15,367 nt of DNA from Hyphomicrobiales bacterium (GCA_015487985.1 WFOP01000303.1:1-15367), one strand, 5' to 3'. Counted from the first letter of the stretch, positions 6,677-14,268 are shown. Notes: generated from the sequence alone by a model not told the origin. Numbers and translations: made by a program.

Positions 6677-7876
6677 TTATTGTTGCAGCGCGGCGATGCC
6701 GGGCAATGTTTTGCCTTCCATCCACTCAAGAAAAGCCCCCCCCGCTGTTGAAACATAGGTGAATCGGTCTTTGACCCCGGCATGGGACAGTGCGGCCACG
6801 GTATCGCCCCCCCCGGCAATGGAAATCAACTGGCCACGTTTGGTTCGTGTCGCCACATATTGGGCCACCTCAAGCGTTCCCCTGTCAAAAGGTTCTATTT
6901 CAAAAGCCCCAAGGGGACCGTTCCAGATGATGGTGTTGGCATCGTCAATGGCGCCCTTGATGCGTTCAATCGAAGAGGGGCCGATATCTAAAATCATGCC
7001 GGTTTCAGCGATGGCGTCGACCCCGTAAAGCATATGTTTTGCGTTTGCTTCGAATTTGAAGGCAACGACGGCGTCCACGGGCAAAATGATGGAACATTGT
7101 TCTTCTGTGGCGCGGTCCATTATGCGAATGGCGACTTCGTGGAGGTCTTTTTCACACAGGGAGTTGCCAATACTCAGTCCGGCGGCGTGAAGAAAGGTGT
7201 TTGCCATGGCCCCGCCAATCACCAGTGCGTCCACTTTGGACAACAGGTTTTCCAGCAGATCGATTTTAGTGGAAACTTTGGCACCCCCGACAAGGGCGAT
7301 AACGGGGCGTTTGGGATTGCCAAGGCCCCTAGTCAGTGCGGCGAGTTCTTTTTCCATGGCGCGACCGGCGGCGCTGGGCAACAGGTGCGCCAGCCCTTCG
7401 GTTGAAGCGTGGGCGCGGTGGGCGGCTGAAAAAGCGTCATTGACAAAAAAGTCCCCAAGGGAGGCCATTCTGGCGGCCAGTTCAGGGTCATTGGTGGTTT
7501 CTCCGGGGTGAAACCGGGTGTTCTGCATCAAAATTATTGATCCGGGGGGGGCCTGTTCAATGGCCTGTCTGGCCTTGTTCATATCCTGCCAGTTCGTATC
7601 GACAAACACCACGTCGCGATTGCAGATGCGCGCCACGTCGTCAGTTACGATTTCAAGGGAGAGTTCGGGCACAATTTTGCCACCGGGGCGACCAAAATGG
7701 GAGAGCAGAATAGCTTTGCCTCCATATTTGGTAATGTCGCGAATGGTGGGCACAATGCGCTCGATGCGCAATGTGTCGGTGACTTTTGCATCAGCCACCG
7801 GCACATTCAGGTCAACACGTACAAGCACAAGTTTGTCCGCCATGGACAAATCATCAAGGGTTTTGAACGTGTTCAT
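6677..7876 (-). CDS. pgk: Phosphoglycerate kinase
   Basis: A full-length (399 residues) phosphoglycerate kinase, interconverting 1,3-bisphosphoglycerate/ADP and 3-phosphoglycerate/ATP in glycolysis, gluconeogenesis and the Calvin cycle. Substrate-binding motifs in the N-domain are VRVDLNVP (19-26), LSHFGRP (58-64) and DAFSAAHRAHAS (147-158). The C-domain has VGGAKVSTKI (197-206), WNGPLGAFE (318-326) and the nucleotide-binding GGGDT (355-359). The usual ENxRF segment reads QNTRF at 118-122, a mild departure. The start at 7876 has AAAGG upstream and the gene begins 16 bp after gap, so both are surely co-transcribed. Three 8-bp poly-C/G tracts fall inside the gene (6736-6743, 6807-6814, 7544-7551). 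Confidence 0.98.
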   Translation of the reverse strand: MNTFKTLDDLSMADKLVLVRVDLNVPVADAKVTDTLRIERIVPTIRDITKYGGKAILLSHFGRPGGKIVPELSLEIVTDDVARICNRDVVFVDTNWQDMNKARQAIEQAPPGSIILMQNTRFHPGETTNDPELAARMASLGDFFVNDAFSAAHRAHASTEGLAHLLPSAAGRAMEKELAALTRGLGNPKRPVIALVGGAKVSTKIDLLENLLSKVDALVIGGAMANTFLHAAGLSIGNSLCEKDLHEVAIRIMDRATEEQCSIILPVDAVVAFKFEANAKHMLYGVDAIAETGMILDIGPSSIERIKGAIDDANTIIWNGPLGAFEIEPFDRGTLEVAQYVATRTKRGQLISIAGGGDTVAALSHAGVKDRFTYVSTAGGAFLEWMEGKTLPGIAALQQ

Positions 7877-7892
7877 ATCGTGCCTTTCCGGT

Positions 7893-8903
7893 TTAGATTG
7901 TTTTGGCGATTACCTGAGCGGTGTCCAGCATCCGGTTGGAGAAACCCCATTCATTATCGTACCAGCTCATCACATGCACAAGGTTGCCCCCAATAACCTT
8001 GGTCTGCTCGGCGGCATAGTTTGAAGAGTGGGGGTCGTGATTGAAGTCGATGGATACCTTGGCTTCGTCATCATAATCAAAAACGGATGCCAGGGGGCCG
8101 CTGTCAGAGGCGGCTTTGGCAATCGCGTTGATTTCTTCAACAGTGGTGTTGTTTTTGGCAACAAATACCAGATCCACCACTGAAACATTGGGGGTTGGTA
8201 CGCGCACGGACGCCCCATCCAGAATGCCTTCAAGTTCAGGCAATACCAGACCAAGAGCGCGGGCGGCGCCGGTGGAGGTGGGGATCATGCTCATGGCGGC
8301 GGCGCGGGCGCGATAAAGGTCCTTGTGCATACGATCAAGGGTTGGCTGATCCCCTGTATAGGCATGAATCGTGGTCATGAAGCCCTTTTCGATGCCCACG
8401 GTATCATTGAGAATTTTGGCCAGCGGGGCAAGGCAGTTGGTGGTGCAGGAGCCGTTGGAGACAATTTTATGATCGGCTGTAATATCGGTGTGATTGACCC
8501 CGTAAACCACGGTAATATCCGCATTGTCGCCGGGGGCGGAAATCAGAACCCGCTTGGCACCGGCATCAAGATGCCACTGAGCTTTGTCACGGGAATTGAA
8601 AATTCCGGTACATTCCATGGCAACGTCGATATCCAGTTCACCCCATGGCAGGTCTTTGGGGTCACGAATGGCGGTGACTTTTATCGGACCCTGTCCCACA
8701 TCAATCGTGTCGCCATCAACTTTGACCTGACCGCCAAATTTCCCATGCACGCTGTCATAACGCATCAGATGCGCATTGGTTTCAACCGAGCCCAAATCGT
8801 TGATTGCAACCACCTGAATTTGTTTGTTTTCAGATTCAATGACGGCCCGAAGGATATTGCGTCCGATACGGCCAAAGCCGTTGATTGCAACACGAATTGT
8901 CAT
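7893..8903 (-). CDS. gap: Type I glyceraldehyde-3-phosphate dehydrogenase
   Basis: A complete 336-residue GAPDH catalysing the reversible oxidative phosphorylation of glyceraldehyde 3-phosphate. The Rossmann motif NGFGRIGR (8-15) is followed by IND at 34-36, whose Asp favours NAD over NADP. The active site is SNGSCTTNC with catalytic Cys153, and His180 is in [10 protein letters not shown]. Position 151 is Gly where SNASCTTNC is most common, a tolerated change. The C-terminal [12 protein letters not shown] is intact. A strong ribosome-binding site AAGGAG (8911-8916, minus strand) sits 7 nt before the ATG and fixes the start. It lies 67 bp after the tkt stop and 16 bp before pgk, forming a carbon-metabolism operon. 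Confidence 0.98.
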   Translation of the reverse strand: MTIRVAINGFGRIGRNILRAVIESENKQIQVVAINDLGSVETNAHLMRYDSVHGKFGGQVKVDGDTIDVGQGPIKVTAIRDPKDLPWGELDIDVAMECTGIFNSRDKAQWHLDAGAKRVLISAPGDNADITVVYGVNHTDITADHKIVSNGSCTTNCLAPLAKILNDTVGIEKGFMTTIHAYTGDQPTLDRMHKDLYRARAAAMSMIPTSTGAARALGLVLPELEGILDGASVRVPTPNVSVVDLVFVAKNNTTVEEINAIAKAASDSGPLASVFDYDDEAKVSIDFNHDPHSSNYAAEQTKVIGGNLVHVMSWYDNEWGFSNRMLDTAQVIAKTI

Positions 8904-8970
8904 GGGTATTCTCCTTGAATAGTAATGTTTGTTCTGGAATAAAATGTTCGTTTTGGCCTTTGGCGGCCGG

Positions 8971-10950
8971 TTAAAGCTGACTTTTTACCGATGCCACAAT
9001 GGCTTCGGCGGTGATTCCAAAGTGGGCATACAGATCGGCGGCCGGCGCGCTGGCCCCGAAACTATCCATGCCAACAAATTTTCCGGTGTCGCCCAGCAGG
9101 TGATCCCAGGGCATTTGCACTCCCGCTTCAACCGCAACGCGGGCTTTTGGCGTGCCGATAATGCGGTTGCGATATTCATCATCCTGTTGAGAAAACAGAT
9201 CAAGACATGGCACCGAAATCACACGGGCTGAAATATCTTCGCCCTGCAAATTTTTTGCCGCCTCAAGTGCCAGTGCCACTTCCGAACCCGAAGCGAATAT
9301 AACGGCATCCGCCTCATCTTCTCCAAATATGCAATAGGCACCGCGTGCGCACAGGTTTTCTTTTTCAAACTCGGTGCGCAACGGGCTGGTGCCCTGACGG
9401 GTGAGAGAAAGAATCGAGGGGGTAGTTTTGTTTTGCAAAGCCAGTTGCCAGCATTCGGCGGTTTCGCTTGCGTCGGCGGGGCGGAAAACATTTATGTTGG
9501 GCATGGCGCGGAATGAAGCCAAATGTTCCACCGGCTGGTGGGTGGGACCATCTTCTCCAACCCCGATAGAATCGTGGGTCATGACATGAACAACACGGAT
9601 TTGCATTAAAGCGGCAAGCCTGATGGAGGGGCGGCAATAGTCCGAAAAGATAAAGAATCCACCGGAATAAGGCAGGATGCCCCCGTGCAGGGCCATGCCA
9701 TTCATCATTGCGGCCATGGCGTGTTCGCGCACGCCGTAATTGACAAAACGGCCCGCATGGTCCTGTGCGAGGAAATCCTGCATGTCGGTGGTTTTTGTCA
9801 GGTTAGACCCCTGCAAATCAGCGGACCCGCCCATGGTTTCGGGCAGATGGGGGTTGATGGCCTCAAGAACGATTTGTGAGGCCTTTCGGGTGGCCACTTT
9901 GGGGGGGTCTTCAGCCAGATTTTGTTTGAGGTCTTCAAATACCTGATCCAGGTTATTGGGCAGTTCTGCTGCCATGCGCCGGTTGAACTCGCGGGTTTCT
10001 TCGGTGTCTCTGGCGTCGCGCTTGCTTTCCCAATCCACCCGCTTTTTGGTGGAGCGAAGGCCCGCCAGACGCCAGTCATCCATGATTTCTTCGGGGATGT
10101 CATAGGGTTCGTTTGTCCAGCCCAGACTTTTGCGTACGGCCTGTGCCTCATCACTTCCATAGGGGCCGCCATGGGCTGCAGGTTTGCCCGCCTTGTGTGG
10201 AGCGCCAAAACCAGCGGTGGTTTTACAGGCGATAAAGCTTGGCTTGTCGCTGGCTTTTGCTTCCCTGATTGCCTCAGCGATGGCCTTGGCGTCATGGCCG
10301 TCGATGGAGATGGTGTGCCAGCCATAGGCATTGAAGCGGGCGATCTGGTCGGTGCTGTCCACCAGTGTTACATGGCCGTCGATGGTGATGTCATTGTCAT
10401 CCCACAGCACAATGAGCTTATTGAGTCTGAGGTGACCGGCAAGGGAGGCCGCCTCATGGGAAATCCCCTCCATCAGGCAGCCGTCGCCGATCAGGGCATA
10501 GGTGAAGTGATCCACCAGTTGTTTGCCAAATTCAGCGCTGAGCTTAGCTTCAGCAACGGCCATGCCAACGGCGTTGGCAATGCCCTGACCCAACGGACCC
10601 GTCGTGGTCTCCACCCCTGCAAGATGGCCATATTCGGGATGACCGGCGGTTTTTGCCCCCAGTTGGCGGAAGTTTTTCAATTCTTCAAGGCTGGCTTCTT
10701 CATATCCCAACAGGTGAAGCGCGGCATAAAGCAGCATCGAGCCATGCCCGGCGGAAAGAACAAAGCGGTCACGGTCGGGCCAATTGGGTGCTTTGGGGTC
10801 AAATTTGAGGAATTTTGAAAACAGCACGGTCGCTATGTCTGCGGCCCCCAGGGGCAAACCCAGATGCCCGCTTTTTGCGCGTTCAACACTATCAAGGGAA
10901 AGAATACGAATGGCGTTGGCCATTGCGGTATGTTTTGCTGAATTGGTCAT
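8971..10950 (-). CDS. tkt: Transketolase
   Basis: A 659-residue, thiamine-diphosphate- and Mg2+-dependent transketolase that moves two-carbon units between sugar phosphates in the pentose-phosphate and Calvin pathways. The N-terminal ThDP domain shows [13 protein letters not shown] at 155-167 and the downstream Asn of [10 protein letters not shown]. The Pyr and C-terminal domains follow, with the conserved [13 protein letters not shown] and [19 protein letters not shown] segments (each in order, past residue 400). The common SGHPG segment reads SGHLGLPLG at 27-35, unusual for this loop. The frame stays open up to an ATG at 11016, but I prefer the ATG at 10950: family proteins begin near residues MANAIR, and the extra 22 residues would overlap one of two tandem direct repeats upstream. 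It is the first gene of the tkt-gap-pgk run. Confidence 0.96.
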   Translation of the reverse strand: MTNSAKHTAMANAIRILSLDSVERAKSGHLGLPLGAADIATVLFSKFLKFDPKAPNWPDRDRFVLSAGHGSMLLYAALHLLGYEEASLEELKNFRQLGAKTAGHPEYGHLAGVETTTGPLGQGIANAVGMAVAEAKLSAEFGKQLVDHFTYALIGDGCLMEGISHEAASLAGHLRLNKLIVLWDDNDITIDGHVTLVDSTDQIARFNAYGWHTISIDGHDAKAIAEAIREAKASDKPSFIACKTTAGFGAPHKAGKPAAHGGPYGSDEAQAVRKSLGWTNEPYDIPEEIMDDWRLAGLRSTKKRVDWESKRDARDTEETREFNRRMAAELPNNLDQVFEDLKQNLAEDPPKVATRKASQIVLEAINPHLPETMGGSADLQGSNLTKTTDMQDFLAQDHAGRFVNYGVREHAMAAMMNGMALHGGILPYSGGFFIFSDYCRPSIRLAALMQIRVVHVMTHDSIGVGEDGPTHQPVEHLASFRAMPNINVFRPADASETAECWQLALQNKTTPSILSLTRQGTSPLRTEFEKENLCARGAYCIFGEDEADAVIFASGSEVALALEAAKNLQGEDISARVISVPCLDLFSQQDDEYRNRIIGTPKARVAVEAGVQMPWDHLLGDTGKFVGMDSFGASAPAADLYAHFGITAEAIVASVKSQL

Positions 10951-10998
10951 GTTATTTTCGCTTCTATAATTGAGGCAATTTACTATATATTCGAGGCG

Positions 10999-11042
10999 GT
11001 TTATCTGGCCTGCCAACTTCGTCTGTTTAACTGGTCTGCCAA
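10999..11042 (-). repeat. Tandem 18-bp direct repeats upstream of tkt (likely operator pair)
   Basis: GTTTATCTGGCCTGCCAA (10999-11016) and GTTTAACTGGTCTGCCAA (11025-11042) agree at 16 of 18 positions and repeat with a 26-bp period. They lie 49-92 bp upstream of the preferred tkt start, the usual zone for an activator or repressor. The inner TGGC-AG-GCCA of one copy (minus strand) is itself a short inverted repeat. The repeats fit a dimeric regulator bound twice; I do not recognise the regulator. Confidence 0.6.
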
Positions 11043-11119
11043 AATTTGCGGCAATCTGGTGATTTGCATTCTAGCCGGTTGTGGCGTGGAATTTGCCATT
11101 TTTCATCTGTTTAGAGCTT

Positions 11120-11143
11120 GTGACAGACCCTTAACGGTGTCAC
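11120..11143. promoter_or_regulatory. Inverted repeat GTGACA-N12-TGTCAC
   Basis: Perfect 6-bp arms at 11120-11125 and 11138-11143 with a 12-bp spacer form a 24-bp dyad 154-177 bp upstream of zauP and 170 bp upstream of tkt. The symmetry could mark a dimeric regulator site, but short dyads also occur by chance. Confidence 0.2.
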
Positions 11144-11296
11144 CAAAACCTGTCAATTCGTCGTCCCGGATTCTGCAGAAAATATGACAACCTCATTGCC
11201 GCCAAGATTGACTGGTTGCAATGGTGGACAGATTCGAGAAAATATAGTGATTAGAGAATCAGTTTCTCCTTGATTTAAGACAAAGGCGAGCGGCAA

Positions 11297-11590
11297 ATGT
11301 CAGTAGATTTACAGGATCAGGAATATGAACTGGCTGCAAAGCGGGTTGAGGAGGCCTTGGGGAAACTGGATGCGGGCCTGCGTTCGCTGAACGGTCGTGT
11401 CAGATCAATTTCGCGGATTGAAACGGATGTTGCAAAACTTGAGCGGGACAGGGCGGCTCTGGCCAATGAGCTGGGGCGGGTAACCCAAAAGGCCAACAAG
11501 CTGGATAAAGGGGCCTCGGAAGTCTCAAAAAGGCTGGTCAATGCCATGGAAGAGGTAAATTCCGTTCTTGATGAAAAAGGGAATTCGTAA
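11297..11590 (+). CDS. zauP: DUF4164 coiled-coil protein, likely ZauP-type ZapA partner
   Basis: A 97-residue, highly charged protein predicted to be almost entirely alpha-helical coiled coil, without signal peptide or membrane helix. It matches the small DUF4164 proteins that sit directly upstream of zapA throughout alphaproteobacteria. In Caulobacter the zapA neighbour ZauP is a coiled-coil partner that works with ZapA to focus the FtsZ ring; I assign that role here by position and architecture, not by alignment. The ATG at 11297 has AAGGCGAG at 11283-11290 as a ribosome-binding site. Its TAA stop shares one base with the zapA ATG (TAATG at 11588-11592), so translation is probably coupled and the two products made in a fixed ratio. 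Confidence 0.8.
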   Translation: MSVDLQDQEYELAAKRVEEALGKLDAGLRSLNGRVRSISRIETDVAKLERDRAALANELGRVTQKANKLDKGASEVSKRLVNAMEEVNSVLDEKGNS

Positions 11591-11961
11591 TGGGCGAAGT
11601 CAGCGTTGAAATTAACGGGCGCAAATTTCGCATGGCCTGCGAAGACGATCAGGAAGCGCATCTGACGGCTTTGGCTTTGCGGTTTAATGCCCATGTGGAA
11701 CAGTTCAAAGGCTCATTCGGGGAAATCGGTGATAACCGGTTAACGGTTATGGCGGGTATTGCGGTGTTGGATGAACTGGTGGAGGCGGAGAAAAAAATTG
11801 CCCGGCTTGAGGGGGAAATTACCGGGGTTCATGCCAGCCGGCAGGAAGCCATTGCTCAATCGGAGGCTTTGAAGGCCTCGTTTGCCAAAACCATGTTTGA
11901 AACCGCGAGAAAAATTGAAGCCGTAACCACGGTGATTGATGAAACGGCTACCGGGAAATAG
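11590..11961 (+). CDS. zapA: Cell division protein ZapA
   Basis: A 123-residue ZapA homologue. ZapA bundles FtsZ protofilaments and stabilises the division ring in the cytoplasm. The N-terminal globular domain begins with VSVEINGRKFRMACEDDQE and continues through the conserved LALRFNAHV segment and GDNRLTVMAGIAVLDEL, followed by a long C-terminal coiled-coil helix used for dimer and tetramer formation. Length is slightly above the E. coli protein (109 residues) as is common in alphaproteobacteria. The start overlaps the zauP stop by one base. The downstream 6S RNA and fau genes keep the zapA-ssrS-fau order found in many proteobacteria. Confidence 0.95.
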   Translation: MGEVSVEINGRKFRMACEDDQEAHLTALALRFNAHVEQFKGSFGEIGDNRLTVMAGIAVLDELVEAEKKIARLEGEITGVHASRQEAIAQSEALKASFAKTMFETARKIEAVTTVIDETATGK

Positions 11962-12042
11962 CCCTGAAAATCCATGTTGTAAATTTTCCCCGAATAAGAG
12001 GGGTATGCCGGCTTATTGGAATTTATAAATTTCAGATATGTT

Positions 12043-12070
12043 TTGCGCGGAAAGGCAAATGTGCCTATAT
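12043..12070 (+). promoter_or_regulatory. Promoter of the 6S RNA gene
   Basis: TTGCGC (12043-12048) and CTATAT (12065-12070) are separated by 16 bp and would start transcription around 12077, exactly where the 6S closing stem begins. An A/T-rich palindrome AATTTATAAATT (12020-12031) lies just upstream and could help as an UP-like element. No clear zapA terminator is seen between 11962 and 12040. Confidence 0.5.
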
Positions 12071-12077
12071 CAGTTTT

Positions 12078-12228
12078 GCTGCCCGGTGCGTGAGGATGCT
12101 TATTTTCCGGGGCCTTACGATTCTTTAGGGAGCTGTCCCTGACCTCGCTCGTGGGCTTGGATATACGGCGCCCACCTACTTAAGTAGGTTCCCAAGGATC
12201 ACAAGTTGTCCCACGGCCGTGGTGGCGC
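12078..12228 (+). ncRNA. ssrS: 6S RNA
   Basis: 6S RNA binds the sigma70-RNA polymerase holoenzyme by mimicking an open promoter and lowers housekeeping transcription in stationary phase. The evidence is threefold. First, position: between zapA and fau, as in most proteobacteria. Second, structure: a closing stem pairs about 12078-12092 with 12212-12226, with G-U pairs and one bulge, and encloses a terminal arm with the hairpin GTGGGC/GCCCAC (12151-12156, 12170-12175) and the self-complementary CCTACTTAAGTAGG at 12174-12187. Third, sequence: the tract GGGAGCTGTCCCTGACC and the later AAGGATCACAAGTTGTCCC resemble alphaproteobacterial 6S RNA as I remember it. Ends are estimates to within a few bases. 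The fau start lies only 28 bp downstream and no terminator separates them. Confidence 0.85.
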
Positions 12229-12255
12229 TTAATATTACCGGCTGGTTAGAATTCA

Positions 12256-12861
12256 TTGAACGTTTCAGACATATCGCCAATTGACAAAGACAAGGCCAGA
12301 CTTCGCAAACGGGCGAAGTCGGGGCGGGCAAAACTCGGCATTGATAACCGTGCCAAATATTCGCGGCAGATTGCGCAAAACTTTTTGTCACATGTGCTGC
12401 CTGATCCTTCAGGCACAATCGCGCTATATTGGCCCATTGGAGATGAGGTTGATTGTCGGGGTTTGATTCTTTCCCTGAGGGAACGGGGTGTGCAGGTGGC
12501 GCTCCCCACAATTGTCGCGTGTGACAAGCCTCTGGTTTTTCGCCTTTTTACAGGTGAAGAAAAACTGGTTTCAGCGCCATATGGTACGAAAGAACCCGAT
12601 ATGTGTTCACCGATTGCCACGCCCGATATTATCGCGTTACCGTTGCTGGCGTTCGACAAAACCGGCGCGCGGCTTGGTTATGGGGGCGGCTATTATGATC
12701 GCACGATTGCTGGCATGAAGGTGGTGCCCACACTGGCTGGTTTGGCCTTTGATGCCCAGGAGCTGGATTTTGTTCCGGTGAGCGCCCATGATATGGGCCT
12801 TGATATGATAATTACTGAGACTGGCATGCGTCGGTTCAATCAAAAGGGACCGAAGCGGTGA
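12256..12861 (+). CDS. fau: 5-formyltetrahydrofolate cyclo-ligase
   Basis: A 201-residue enzyme converting 5-formyltetrahydrofolate to 5,10-methenyltetrahydrofolate with ATP, thus recycling a dead-end folate. The N-terminal Lys/Arg-rich segment (11-24, with K and R residues that contact ATP phosphates in the family), the ALYWPIGDEVD strand and the hallmark GYGGGYYDR at 141-149 are all present. The start is TTG at 12256: an in-frame TAG at 12247-12249 rules out any upstream start and no ATG or GTG is available before the conserved region. The ribosome-binding site is weak, so low translation or read-through from the 6S transcript is likely. The stop overlaps the next gene by 4 bp (GTGA). The ssrS-fau linkage matches the ssrS-ygfA pair of E. 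coli. Confidence 0.93.
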   Translation: MNVSDISPIDKDKARLRKRAKSGRAKLGIDNRAKYSRQIAQNFLSHVLPDPSGTIALYWPIGDEVDCRGLILSLRERGVQVALPTIVACDKPLVFRLFTGEEKLVSAPYGTKEPDMCSPIATPDIIALPLLAFDKTGARLGYGGGYYDRTIAGMKVVPTLAGLAFDAQELDFVPVSAHDMGLDMIITETGMRRFNQKGPKR

Positions 12862-13673
12862 AACTGTTGTTTCTTGGGGATGTAATGGGCAAAGCCGGGC
12901 GGGAGGCCATTATTGAGCGCCTGCCCGAGTTGATCGAAGATTTTTCTTTTGATTTCGTTGTGGTCAATGGAGAAAATGCATCCCACGGGCGCGGGCTGAT
13001 CGAGGGGCATTTCAAGGCCATTGTTGAAGCGGGTGCCGATGTTGTGACGCTGGGGGATCATGCGTTTGACCAGCGCGAAACTTTATCTTTTATTGAACGC
13101 GAACCCTCTTTGGTGCGCCCGATCAATTTTATGGATGGCACGCCGGGGCGCGGGGCGACTCTGATTACCGGGCGAAACGGGCATCAGGTTCTGGTGATCA
13201 ATGCGCTGGGGCGGGTGTTTATGAACCCGGTGGAGGATCCGTTTGGCGCTGTTGAAAAGGCCATTGCCGATTGTCCGTTGGGTGAAGTGGCCGATGCCAT
13301 CATTGTGGATTTTCATGTGGAGGCCACATCTGAAATTCAGGCCATGGGGCATTTTGTTGACGGGCGGGCCTCGCTTGTGGTTGGCACCCATACCCATATC
13401 CCCACGTCAGATCAGCGCATTTTGAATGGCGGTACCGGGCTGATGAGCGATGCGGGCATGTGCGGCGATTACAATTCGGTTATCGGCATGGAAATAGAAG
13501 AACCGCTGAACAGGTTTACGACCGGGCTGGTGACCGGGCGGTTTACCCCTGCTGCCGGGGAGGCGACTTTATGTGGCGTGGTCATTGAAACCGATCCCAA
13601 AACCGGGCTGTGCAGTTCAATTGAGCCGTTGCGGGTCGGGGGGAGTTTAAGTCAGGCTTTGCCGGTGTTTTAG
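12858..13673 (+). CDS. YmdB-type metallophosphoesterase (TIGR00282 family)
   Basis: A 271-residue binuclear metallophosphoesterase of the YmdB family, some members of which hydrolyse 2',3'-cyclic nucleotides. Recognisable motifs are LGDVMGKAGR with Asp8, NGENASHGRG with Glu39 and Asn40, DFHVEATSE with His153, and GTHTHIPT with His178 and His180. The segment normally reading GNHxWDQ is GDHAFDQ at 66-72, so the usual metal-ligand Asn is Asp67 here. The start is the GTG at 12858, overlapping the fau stop as GTGA, and gives the canonical N-terminus MKLLFLGD. The pair is co-transcribed and translationally coupled. In Bacillus the family affects biofilm and motility choices; the role in alphaproteobacteria is not known to me. 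Confidence 0.92.
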   Translation: MKLLFLGDVMGKAGREAIIERLPELIEDFSFDFVVVNGENASHGRGLIEGHFKAIVEAGADVVTLGDHAFDQRETLSFIEREPSLVRPINFMDGTPGRGATLITGRNGHQVLVINALGRVFMNPVEDPFGAVEKAIADCPLGEVADAIIVDFHVEATSEIQAMGHFVDGRASLVVGTHTHIPTSDQRILNGGTGLMSDAGMCGDYNSVIGMEIEEPLNRFTTGLVTGRFTPAAGEATLCGVVIETDPKTGLCSSIEPLRVGGSLSQALPVF

Positions 13674-13680
13674 GTTTTTT

Positions 13681-13777
13681 GTCATTGCAAGGACCTGGGT
13701 GACGAAGCAATTCAGAACTGTTGATAACCATGCATTAAGTCTGGATTGCTGCGTCGGTTGTGCCTCCTTGCAATGAC
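13681..13777. repeat. 97-bp palindromic intergenic element (GTCATTGC-type)
   Basis: The element is bounded by perfect 13-bp inverted arms, GTCATTGCAAGGA (13681-13693) and TCCTTGCAATGAC (13765-13777). A second inner block also pairs: GACGAAGCAATTCAG (13701-13715) against CTGGATTGCTGCGTC (13741-13755), 13 of 15 matching. The two arms of about 36 bp enclose a roughly 25-bp loop. It resembles a widespread family of interspersed bacterial repeats beginning GTCATTGCGAGG and containing GACGAAGCAATC, as I recall. It sits between the stops of two convergent genes, a typical harmless insertion site, and could fold into a hairpin in either transcript. Confidence 0.75.
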
Positions 13778-13785
13778 GCAAATTG

Positions 13786-14268
13786 TTAAGATATGTTTCC
13801 CGTCATCTCCTGCCAGCGGGCTGCAATCGCCTCATAGTTTTCAGGCTGCGTTTCGTACGTCAGGGCGTCATGGGGAATTTGCACCCAGTTTTGTTTTGAT
13901 TTTGTCCAGATATGGGCTGCCGGCACCAGCCAGCCTGTGTCATCAAGGCAGCCGGCTTTGATGTTGAGCGTATCCTTGTAGGCTGAGCGGGAATGAAACA
14001 GCCGTGTGCCGCAATCAGGGCAGAATTCATATTTCATTGTGTTCCCCGAATCGGCGGTTTTTTCAACGGCCTTGAGTTTTCCTGAAACGGATAAGGCGGC
14101 GCGGTTGACCCTTAGGGACTGGCCAAAGGCTGATGCGGATTGTTTCTGACATGAGCGGCAATGACAGATATAGAACAGAACCGGGGGTGCGTTGAGCAGA
14201 AAGCGAACCTGCCTGCACTGGCAGCCGCCATTCAGGGGGCGTGGGGGGAGGTTCAGCTTCTGGGTCAT
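13786..14268 (-). CDS. GFA/CENP-V family zinc protein
   Basis: A 160-residue protein of the GFA (glutathione-dependent formaldehyde-activating) fold. Zinc ligands are in place: GGCQC with Cys16 and Cys18, ICHCRSC with Cys35, Cys37 and Cys40, and FCPDCGTRLF with Cys83 and Cys86. The founding member was proposed to join formaldehyde and glutathione, but most family members have no proven reaction, so substrate is left open. There is no signal peptide. The gene is convergent with ymdB and divergent from the glyoxalase-like gene, sharing a 78-bp intergenic region with a dyad. The ATG at 14268 has no strong ribosome-binding site, though GGGGC lies upstream. Confidence 0.88.
   Translation of the reverse strand: MTQKLNLPPRPLNGGCQCRQVRFLLNAPPVLFYICHCRSCQKQSASAFGQSLRVNRAALSVSGKLKAVEKTADSGNTMKYEFCPDCGTRLFHSRSAYKDTLNIKAGCLDDTGWLVPAAHIWTKSKQNWVQIPHDALTYETQPENYEAIAARWQEMTGNIS

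Larger units (their letters stand above)
10951..11296. other. Divergent regulatory region between tkt and zauP-zapA
   Basis: This 346-bp stretch encodes no recognisable protein. It must hold promoters for tkt on the minus strand and for zauP-zapA on the plus strand, but I cannot place either with confidence; an A/T-rich segment at 10978-10991 (minus TATATAG) and another at 11242-11250 (AAATATAG) are candidate -10 regions. It also holds two tandem 18-bp repeats (10999-11042), a 6-12-6 inverted repeat (11120-11143) and a 10-bp palindrome TTCTGCAGAA (11171-11180). Confidence 0.6.

Noticed and set aside
8325..8918. A 197-codon plus-strand open frame opposite gap
   Set aside because: Antisense shadow of GAPDH; it has no motif of its own and covers the strong ribosome-binding site and start of gap.
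8955..8968. GGCC-N6-GGCC hairpin after the tkt stop as a terminator
   Set aside because: The stem is only 4 bp of a self-palindromic tetramer and no T-run follows on the minus strand; tkt and gap are likely co-transcribed.
9922..10818. A 298-codon plus-strand open frame opposite tkt
   Set aside because: Fully antisense to a conserved transketolase with intact motifs; the translation has no recognisable family and no ribosome-binding site that would favour it.
10951..11016. A 22-residue N-terminal extension of transketolase starting at the ATG at 11016
   Set aside because: The extension has no similarity to the family, would start inside a tandem repeat that looks regulatory, and the ATG at 10950 gives the usual N-terminus.
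11988..12003. CCCC-N8-GGGG hairpin after zapA as a terminator
   Set aside because: Only 4 bp of stem and no following T-run; evidence is too thin.
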